A stretch of 64,000 nt of DNA from Alteribacillus persepolensis. GTDB lineage: Bacteria > Bacillota > Bacilli > Bacillales > Marinococcaceae. A program made the translations under genes and the position numbers. The notes beneath the pieces were generated by a model, which was not told the origin of the DNA, did not search any database, and was given only the letters and a program-made list of their open reading frames with translations. The stretch is taken from contig NZ_FNDK01000006.1 in NCBI RefSeq assembly GCF_900099605.1, positions 1-64,000 on the forward strand, given 5' to 3'. The stretch's first letter is position 1; the number at the start of each line of letters is the position of its first letter. Positions 57,768-64,000 of the stretch are shown here, one piece after another.

Positions 57768-58712
57768 TTATTTTTTCGCTTTTACTTTCGGTAATATTTT
57801 AGAATTATTTACTTTTCGTTCGGTATGCCATGTTGATGGATCGTTCTCATCGTATTGCTGTAAAAATTGAATAACTTCTTTGGTAATCGGTGTTGGGGTC
57901 GAAGCTCCTGCTGTTACAGCAATCGTATGCAACCCTTGCAGCCATTCCAAATGTAATTCGGTAATATCAGCTATGCGGTGAGCAGGGGTTCCTGCAATTT
58001 TTTCTGATACTTGGGCAAGACGGTTGGAGTTGTTGCTTTTAGGGTCACCAACAACCAGCATTAAGTCAGCTTCTTTTGCTTGTTCTGCGACAGCTTCTTG
58101 TCTTACCTGGGTTGCCATGCAGATTTCGTTATGAATTTCAGCATGTGGATAACGTTTCATCGCTTCATTCATGATGTCAGAAACATCCCACTGACTCATG
58201 GTTGTTTGGTTCGTAATAATGATTTTGTCCGCATCGATGTCAAGGTTCTGTACGTCTTCCATTGACTCCACCAAATGAACGATATCCGGCGCGACACCAA
58301 TCGCTCCTTCGGGTTCTGGATGCCCTTTTTTCCCGATGTAAATAACATGGTAGCCTTCTTCTTTTTTCTCACGAATAAGGTCATGGGTGCGTGTAACGTC
58401 AGGACATGTAGCATCCACAGTCGTTAAGCCCTTTTCTTTAGCAAGTTTGCGGACTTCAGGTGAAACACCGTGTGCAGTAAAAATAACAGTCCCTTTATCG
58501 ACTTCTTTTAATATTTCTAAACGGTTAGGCCCGTCCAAGGAAATAATTCCCTCATCTTCAAATGCTTCTGTGACATGTTTATTGTGAACAATCATTCCCA
58601 AAATATAAATAGGGCGTGGCAAATCCAAGTTGCTTGCAGCTTGTTTTGCCAGAACCATCGCATCAACAACGCCGTAACAATAGCCCCTTGGGGAAATCTT
58701 AATAACTTCCAT
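57768..58712 (-). CDS. ispH: 4-hydroxy-3-methylbut-2-enyl diphosphate reductase
   Basis: A 314-residue iron-sulfur enzyme, the last step of the MEP isoprenoid pathway, giving IPP and DMAPP. Cluster cysteines occur in GYCYGV (C12), DATCPDV and [10 protein letters not shown]; also [11 protein letters not shown] and [10 protein letters not shown] at 58712 behind GAGGAGG. A 0A-box-like TTTGTCGAAT lies at 58738-58747 upstream, alone and of doubtful meaning. Confidence 0.96.
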   Translation of the reverse strand: MEVIKISPRGYCYGVVDAMVLAKQAASNLDLPRPIYILGMIVHNKHVTEAFEDEGIISLDGPNRLEILKEVDKGTVIFTAHGVSPEVRKLAKEKGLTTVDATCPDVTRTHDLIREKKEEGYHVIYIGKKGHPEPEGAIGVAPDIVHLVESMEDVQNLDIDADKIIITNQTTMSQWDVSDIMNEAMKRYPHAEIHNEICMATQVRQEAVAEQAKEADLMLVVGDPKSNNSNRLAQVSEKIAGTPAHRIADITELHLEWLQGLHTIAVTAGASTPTPITKEVIQFLQQYDENDPSTWHTERKVNNSKILPKVKAKK

Positions 58713-58848
58713 AACAGCCTCCTCTGAAACTGGTTCCATTCGACAAATACAGCATTTCAGTTAGTCGTGTGTGAAATGCTAGAGTCATTATACTATCTGT
58801 GCTGTAAAATGTAAAAGAACGTGCTGGAAGAGAAGGCGTTATGGTCGA

Positions 58849-59361
58849 TTATACGTATAGTTTTGGCGGCGGAGCTTCGGCAAAATAGGATTCTGCTTTT
58901 TTATTGTCTGACTCGGCAGCAGGTTCAGGGAATGGTTCACTAATCTCTTCCTTGCCGGGGTTATCCTGATAATTTGTGTCTATATGTGAAGAATCGTTTG
59001 TTGTTGATGAAAGCATACTCCACAGTGCCGGGAGCTGTTTGACTAAAGGATAATATTGTTTGACCATCGGTGTGACCGTCTGTGCGACATTAATCATTTT
59101 TTGGACAGACGGTACAATATTTGATAAACCTCCTTGCTGTGTGGCAAGAGATGCCAGAGGAGCGAGTGATCTCCCGGCAAAAGGGACACTGGCAGAAGAC
59201 CTTTGTGCAAAAGGTGTACTAGCCCTCTCTGTTGGTGCATTTGCTGGAGGCTGCATTCTATTCATGGCTGGCATGTGCTGCGTGTCAGGAAAAGACCGGT
59301 ACTCAGGCGGCATCGGCGGCGGTCCTCCCATGTACGGCGGATAAGGTGGATACAACGTCAT
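58849..59361 (-). CDS. yqfQ: YqfQ-like protein (VrrA-type, proline-rich)
   Basis: A 170-residue protein. Proline/tyrosine/methionine-rich start (YPPYPPYMGGPPPMPPEYR), a serine/alanine middle, a helical core (IVPSVQKMINVAQTVTPMVKQYYPLVKQLPALWSML) characteristic of the YqfQ family, and an acidic tail. Function unknown; found in spore formers. Position between ispH and cshB matches B. subtilis. First two codons ATG ATG; the second is spaced better. Confidence 0.85.
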   Translation of the reverse strand: MTLYPPYPPYMGGPPPMPPEYRSFPDTQHMPAMNRMQPPANAPTERASTPFAQRSSASVPFAGRSLAPLASLATQQGGLSNIVPSVQKMINVAQTVTPMVKQYYPLVKQLPALWSMLSSTTNDSSHIDTNYQDNPGKEEISEPFPEPAAESDNKKAESYFAEAPPPKLYV

Positions 59362-59513
59362 CATCCTTTCAATAAATGTGTCAAAACATAGATTTATGGA
59401 AGCTGTTTTTTTATGTTGTTTATGATAAAATATGATAGCATCTGCCTAGATGTGCAAGGAGAGACTGGTACGTGATAAAATAGAAGACCATCTAGCTAAA
59501 AGGCGGTGTGAAC

Positions 59514-60809
59514 ATGAATGGATTTCAACGATTTGACTTGCCCTCGTTTCTCATTCAATCATTACAAGAGCAGCAAATTGAAAAGCCAATGGAAATACAA
59601 GAACGATTAATACCAGCTATTTTAAATGGACGTGATGTGATTGGACAGTCACAAACAGGTTCTGGAAAGACATTTGCTTTTTTACTGCCGATTATAGCGA
59701 AAGTAAAACCAGAACTGGAATGCGTTCAGGCAGTGATCACAGCACCGACAAGAGAATTAGCTGGGCAGATTTATAATGAACTAAAAAGATTGCTTGAGGA
59801 CCAGCCAACAGAGCATCTGATAAAGGCAAAGCAGTTAACAGGCGGAACCGACCGAATCCGCACGATGGAAAAATTGAACCAGCAGCCGCACATCGTTGTT
59901 GCTACACCCGGGCGTCTGAAAGATATGGCGAACACGCAGGCAATTGATGTACACAAAACAGAAATGTTTGTTGTTGATGAGGCTGATCAAATGCTTGATA
60001 TGGGTTTTATTGAAGAAATCGATCCAGTAGCTGCTCTGATGCCCGATGACTTGCAGATGCTGGTGTTTTCAGCAACCATTCCAGAACAGTTGCAGCCGTT
60101 TTTGAGAAAATATATGCAAAATCCAAGACACGTGCATGTAAAACCAAAAGAGAGCACACCGGCCAAGATTGATCATAAATTTATCTTATTAAAATATAGA
60201 GACAGAACAGAGATGACAGTGACACTTGCTGAACGTCTGCGTCCATACTTTGCTATTGTGTTTACATCAACAAAAGAAGACGCTGATATTGTATTTGATG
60301 CTCTGCTGCAAGCAGGACTTCACGCGGATGTATTGCATGGCGGGCTTCCACCGCGCCAGCGCAAACAGGTGATGAGAAAAATTAATGGACTTGATATCCA
60401 GTATCTCGTCGCAACGGACTTAGCGGCCCGAGGCATGGATATTAAAGGTGTGTCTCATGTTATTAATCATTCGCTTCCTAAAGAGCTGGAGTATTATGTA
60501 CACAGAGTGGGCAGAACTGCTCGTGCAGGAGAAACGGGAGAGGCATATACGTATATAGATAAAGACGAGTATCCAGCGGTGCAAAAGCTGCAGAACCAAG
60601 GAATTACGGCACAGTTCTTTGAATGGAAGCAGCAGGAGCTGCAAGCTGTTGCCAATCCGTTACAAAATAACAGACCCGATCTAAAGAAAACACCAGCCTT
60701 TCATAAGCCAAAACCAAAAAAAGTAAAGCCTGGTTATAAAAAGAAAGCTCGGCTGCAAGCCGAAAAACAACAAAAACGACAGAAAAAATTAAAAAAGAGA
60801 CAAAGATAA
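59514..60809 (+). CDS. cshB: DEAD-box RNA helicase CshB
   Basis: A 431-residue helicase. Motifs: SQTGSGKT (I), PTRELA (Ia), TPGRL (Ib), VVDEADQML (II), SATI (III), [10 protein letters not shown] (V) and [10 protein letters not shown] (VI). A lysine-rich tail (about 60 residues) probably binds RNA. CshB works in cold-shock RNA remodelling and ribosome assembly. ATG at 59514, seven bases after AAGGCGG. Confidence 0.95.
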   Translation: MNGFQRFDLPSFLIQSLQEQQIEKPMEIQERLIPAILNGRDVIGQSQTGSGKTFAFLLPIIAKVKPELECVQAVITAPTRELAGQIYNELKRLLEDQPTEHLIKAKQLTGGTDRIRTMEKLNQQPHIVVATPGRLKDMANTQAIDVHKTEMFVVDEADQMLDMGFIEEIDPVAALMPDDLQMLVFSATIPEQLQPFLRKYMQNPRHVHVKPKESTPAKIDHKFILLKYRDRTEMTVTLAERLRPYFAIVFTSTKEDADIVFDALLQAGLHADVLHGGLPPRQRKQVMRKINGLDIQYLVATDLAARGMDIKGVSHVINHSLPKELEYYVHRVGRTARAGETGEAYTYIDKDEYPAVQKLQNQGITAQFFEWKQQELQAVANPLQNNRPDLKKTPAFHKPKPKKVKPGYKKKARLQAEKQQKRQKKLKKRQR

Positions 60810-60828
60810 AAACGGGGGAGTTATCCTT

Positions 60829-61716
60829 ATGTTATTAGGTTCACACGTATCCATGAACGGCAAGAAAATGCTATTAGGTTCAAGTGAAGAAGCGGCTTCA
60901 TATGGGGCGACAGCAATGATGGTTTATACTGGTGCCCCGCAAAATACACGCCGCAAGCCGATTGAAGAGTTAAATATTGAGGCGGGCAGACAACATATGG
61001 AAGAGAATGGAATTAAAGACGTTGTCGTTCATGCTCCATACATTATTAATATTGCCAATACCACCAAGCCAGCCACTTTTCAGCTTGGTGTAGACTTTTT
61101 ACGCTCAGAAATAGAACGAAGTGAAGCTATTGGTGCGGCTCAAATTGTTCTTCATCCGGGATCACACGTTGGCGAAGGAGCCGAAAAAGGCATCGCCAAA
61201 ATTATTGAAGGATTAAATGAAGTGATTGACGACAAACAAACAGTGCAAATTGCTCTAGAAACGATGGCCGGTAAGGGATCGGAATGTGGTCGTACCTTTG
61301 AAGAGATTGCAAAGATTATGGATGGTGTAACGCATAACGATAAGCTTTCTGTCTGCTTTGATACATGTCATACACACGATGCTGGCTATGATATCGTAAG
61401 CGATTTTGATGGAGTCTTAAATGCATTTGATAAAGTGATTGGCATCGATCGGTTAAAAGTCCTGCATGTCAATGACAGTAAAAATGAGCGCGGAGCCGGA
61501 AAAGACCGTCACGAAAATATTGGCTTTGGATATATCGGTTTTGATGCATTGAATTATGTCGTCCATCATCCTTCCATGGAACACGTTCCAAAAATTTTAG
61601 AAACCCCATATGTCGGTACGGATAAGAAAAATAAAAAACCACCGTATAAGCATGAAATTGATATGTTCAGCAATCAAACATTTAATAATCAATTAAAAGA
61701 AGAACTGTTGACATAA
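60829..61716 (+). CDS. nfo: Endonuclease IV (AP endonuclease)
   Basis: A 295-residue TIM-barrel zinc enzyme that cuts DNA at abasic sites. [79 protein letters not shown] and LETPYVG supply the tri-zinc ligands. A gene for spore DNA repair in B. subtilis. 19 bases after cshB. Confidence 0.97.
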   Translation: MLLGSHVSMNGKKMLLGSSEEAASYGATAMMVYTGAPQNTRRKPIEELNIEAGRQHMEENGIKDVVVHAPYIINIANTTKPATFQLGVDFLRSEIERSEAIGAAQIVLHPGSHVGEGAEKGIAKIIEGLNEVIDDKQTVQIALETMAGKGSECGRTFEEIAKIMDGVTHNDKLSVCFDTCHTHDAGYDIVSDFDGVLNAFDKVIGIDRLKVLHVNDSKNERGAGKDRHENIGFGYIGFDALNYVVHHPSMEHVPKILETPYVGTDKKNKKPPYKHEIDMFSNQTFNNQLKEELLT

Positions 61717-61724
61717 GTCGAATT

Positions 61725-61765
61725 AAACCAGCAGGTTTCTGTTCCAGAAACCTGCTGGTTTTTCT
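61725..61765. terminator. Terminator between nfo and the DUF2624 gene
   Basis: AACCAGCAGGTTTCT/AGAAACCTGCTGGTT, ~15 bp, then TTTTCTC. Weak T-run on the minus strand. Confidence 0.9.
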
Positions 61766-61773
61766 CGCTTATT

Positions 61774-62037
61774 CTACAAGTCTCCTATGAAATGATTGAA
61801 TAATTCTTGCATCAGCGCATATGTTTGTGGAGCGACAATTTTTTCTGCTTTCTCTAATAAGTTATGCAACGATTGCTTGTCGTCAATAGACCAGCTGCTT
61901 GTTTGGACAAGTTCCAGCAGCTTAGCGGCTTCTTCATAGGAAACCGTGATACCATACAGTTTTCCGTAGTGGATAAGGTCATTTGGATGAAGTTCGGATA
62001 ACTTATATTTTATCCATTGTTCTTTAAAGTGGTTCAT
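61774..62037 (-). CDS. yqfT: DUF2624 protein (YqfT-like)
   Basis: An 87-residue, mostly helical protein. Pattern LSELHPNDLIHYGKLYGITVSYEEAAKLL and the position after nfo match B. subtilis YqfT. Function unknown. Two in-frame ATGs; the second lies eight bases from AAGGGG. Confidence 0.82.
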   Translation of the reverse strand: MNHFKEQWIKYKLSELHPNDLIHYGKLYGITVSYEEAAKLLELVQTSSWSIDDKQSLHNLLEKAEKIVAPQTYALMQELFNHFIGDL

Positions 62038-62304
62038 ATTCATCGCCCCTTATGATAATCAAGATCGAAATATCGTTCACATCTTATGTGCATATAAAAA
62101 AAGCGTGATAAAAAACGTCGCACAAATGAAAATACTCAGTCAATAACTAAAAAAAGTATGCATTCTTTGAACATTTTTAGTATAATCAGAGGGGAGGTAA
62201 GTATTGGAAAAACTGCAGCATAGATGATCATTTGTTTAATCATAAATGAAATGCTGAGAACAAGCAGCAACTAATGGGGGTTTGGTTAAACAAGGAGGGG
62301 TTAT

Positions 62305-63672
62305 ATGTACGAATCATTACGTACATTAAGTACAATTGATTTTAAAAAAGAATTTGAAAAATTGCGGTCTGATGCTGAGTTAGTATTAAGCAAGGATGGT
62401 TATATTATTTCTTTAAACAAAACAGGGGAAGAATTTTTTCAGGACAGCCGGTATTTTTATGATTATTTTACGCCATATCATGGGGAGCAAGCTCTTTACT
62501 ATATTAACAAAATACGTGAAAAAGGAATGTGCAGAGATTTCACCTTGCTTCACCGCTTTGCAGACAAAGACGTATATGTACAATACAGCGGTGTGTTGAA
62601 AAATGGATTTATTTTATTAACAGGCACGGAAATGGTCAGTCCGCCGCCAGCGTTAGACTTAGATGACTTATTATCTCAGTTTGACCACGCGTACGCTATT
62701 ATCGGACCAGATCTGGACATTGAACAAGTAAATGATGCTTTTTCGCGTTATCTTAGTGGAGAACATTCACATACAGAGAAGAAATTGAATTTCCAGTTTG
62801 TATCAGAAGGAAATGAAGGGTTGATTGTAGCTGCACGTCTTGTTAGAGATGTGTTGGAGAAACAAACGTCTCTTCAGTTAGAAGTAAAAAATGACCATAG
62901 TGGTGAATGGCTTAATCTAAAAGGAATTTATTTACAAGACACCAATCGAGTTTTATTAATGATTTACGATTTGTCGTATGAGCGCAAATATACACACTTA
63001 CTCACTTATCAAGATCAAATGGAATCGGTGTCCCATTTATCTGCAGGGGTTGCGCATGAGCTGCGAAACCCGTTGTCTGTCATTAAAGGATTTTTACAAC
63101 TGTCAGCTTTAACAAACAGTTTTGATAAATATTCGCAAACAATTTTATCAGAAACAGAGCGCATGAACGAAATCATTGATAATTTCTTGTCGGTTGCCAG
63201 GAAAAAAGCTAAAAAAGAATTACTCACACCAAAATGTTTATTAGATGGTGTGATTGACATTATCCGATCAGAATGTCTCATGCAAGGCATTCGTTTTCAT
63301 TATGAGGTTGCCCCGGTTAGCGATAAGATTGAAGTGAATGAATCATCGTTTAAACAAATTATTTTGAACGCGCTCAGAAACTCTATTGAAGCGTATCCTG
63401 ATGATAGTACAAGCAATGAATTTACCTTGAGAAGCTATGCTGAAGATGGACATTTAGTCATAAAGCTGAGCGACAATGGCGGCGGTATTCCAGAAGATGT
63501 ATTAATGAATATCGGAAAGCCGTTTTTTACAACGAAAGATAAAGGAACTGGGGTAGGAATTCCGCTCTGTAAAAAGATTATGGAAGAACACAACGGTACA
63601 TTTGATATCAAAAGTAAAGTAAATAAAGGAACAATTATTACATTGGCGTTTCCGCTGAAAAAAAACATGTAA
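62305..63672 (+). CDS. Soluble PAS-domain sensor histidine kinase
   Basis: A 455-residue kinase with no membrane helix. Two PAS-like domains (residues ~20-110 and ~125-225), a HisKA dimerisation domain with phosphorylated H251 in GVAHELRNPLSVIKG, and an HATPase domain: N box LNALRNSIEAY, G1 LSDNGGGIPED, F/G2 FFTTKDKGTGVGIPLCKK. No response regulator lies beside it, so it is an orphan. The soluble, PAS-rich form and orphan state resemble Bacillus sporulation kinases (KinA, KinE). Start ATG behind AAGGAGGGG. The gap 62044-62304 holds a TATAAT near 62181 without a good -35. Confidence 0.9.
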   Translation: MYESLRTLSTIDFKKEFEKLRSDAELVLSKDGYIISLNKTGEEFFQDSRYFYDYFTPYHGEQALYYINKIREKGMCRDFTLLHRFADKDVYVQYSGVLKNGFILLTGTEMVSPPPALDLDDLLSQFDHAYAIIGPDLDIEQVNDAFSRYLSGEHSHTEKKLNFQFVSEGNEGLIVAARLVRDVLEKQTSLQLEVKNDHSGEWLNLKGIYLQDTNRVLLMIYDLSYERKYTHLLTYQDQMESVSHLSAGVAHELRNPLSVIKGFLQLSALTNSFDKYSQTILSETERMNEIIDNFLSVARKKAKKELLTPKCLLDGVIDIIRSECLMQGIRFHYEVAPVSDKIEVNESSFKQIILNALRNSIEAYPDDSTSNEFTLRSYAEDGHLVIKLSDNGGGIPEDVLMNIGKPFFTTKDKGTGVGIPLCKKIMEEHNGTFDIKSKVNKGTIITLAFPLKKNM

Positions 63673-63678
63673 TGAACA

Positions 63679-63712
63679 AAAACTGCCTGAGAACAAATTC
63701 AGGCAGTTTTTG
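63679..63712 (+). terminator. Terminator after the histidine kinase gene
   Basis: AAAACTGCCTGA/TCAGGCAGTTTT, 12 bp with an 8-base loop, then T. Confidence 0.92.
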
Positions 63713-63838
63713 TAAGTTTCAGCCAGTTTACGCATCTGCATTGACCTTCGCTTTATCGGTCTGTTACAAACGTATACAATGTGGTTTTATTTGCTGGCGC
63801 GATAAAACATGTTTGTTTAAGACAGCGGAGGTGTGAAT

Positions 63839-64000
63839 GTGAAAAACGGACGGATGTTTATTCTATTAACTGCAGTTATTATGTTAACCGGCTTTGATGA
63901 TAAAGATTACGAAGAAAATGTCCAAGAACACCTTGATCGATTGCAAGAAAAAAGTTCTGAGTTAGAGAAAGCACAAGATATGAAAGCACATCTGTCTTTT
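63839..64000 (+). CDS. Exported protein of unknown function (3' end outside window)
   Basis: A GTG preceded by CGGAGGTG opens a frame that runs off the window; 54 residues are seen. KNGRMFILLTAVIMLTGF is a signal peptide or anchor. The following stretch is a charged helix (EENVQEHLDRLQEKSSELEKAQDM), probably coiled coil. It looks like a lipoprotein signal, but F stands where the lipobox cysteine would be. Family not recognised. Confidence 0.6.
   Translation, partial: MKNGRMFILLTAVIMLTGFDDKDYEENVQEHLDRLQEKSSELEKAQDMKAHLSF

Noticed and set aside
58738-58747. Spo0A-like box upstream of ispH
   Set aside because: Single, one base off the best consensus, and ispH is a housekeeping gene; not convincing.

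Overview
The window is core chromosome of a low-GC, endospore-forming Bacillota, most likely Bacillaceae. Evidence for this is the sporulation genes (3' end of sigK, sda, gpr, spoIIP, yqfC, yqfD), the competence genes comER/comEA/comEC, and gene order that follows the Bacillus subtilis yqeG-to-yqfT segment almost gene by gene. The species cannot be named from the sequence. A complete seven-gene Mrp Na+(K+)/H+ antiporter operon suggests, but does not prove, an alkaline or salty habitat.

Layout. 1-700: end of sigK, and HU. 888-6639: mrpABCDEFG on the minus strand. 6834-7700: a regulatory island holding a small membrane or secreted protein, the 51-codon sporulation-checkpoint gene sda, a cluster of four DnaA boxes and two Spo0A boxes. 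7669-12796: yqeG, yqeH, aroE, yhbY, nadD, yqeK, rsfS, yqeM (ribosome assembly, shikimate, NAD). 12982-18322: comER, comEA, metY, comEC. 18495-23142: yqzM, holA, rpsT, gpr, spoIIP, yqxA. 23380-34843: lepA, hemW, then the CIRCE-controlled hrcA-grpE-dnaK-dnaJ-prmA-rsmE-mtaB cluster. 34871-36370: deoC, rpsU, yqeY. 36748-39692: yqeZ-floA-yqfB behind a good sigma-W promoter. 40105-41587: yqfC-yqfD. 41593-45844: phoH, ybeY, dgkA, cdd, era, yqzL, recO. 45912-49118: a glycyl T-box and glyQS. 49243-54597: ccpN, yqfL, yaiI, dnaG, rpoD. 54685-61716: a five-helix membrane protein, cccA, trmK, yqfO, ispH, yqfQ, cshB, nfo. 61774-64000: a DUF2624 protein, a soluble PAS histidine kinase and the start of a small exported protein.

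Departures from the B. subtilis order are the main points of interest. metY occupies the comEB position. pgpH is absent between phoH and ybeY. deoC sits before rpsU. An extra membrane gene lies between rpoD and cccA. A soluble sporulation-kinase-like histidine kinase lies downstream of nfo. Three kinds of intergenic element are not explained by coding genes: a GC-rich structured repeat (12822-12972), a pair of related short sequences each followed by an intrinsic terminator (39750 and 50790, possible small RNAs), and tandem hairpins upstream of holA.

Three small genes are easily missed: sda (7139-7294), rpsU (35733-35906) and yqzL (44909-45049). No rRNA, tRNA, CRISPR array, prophage or insertion sequence was seen. 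I found no convincing wholly new multi-gene system; the best leads are regulatory.
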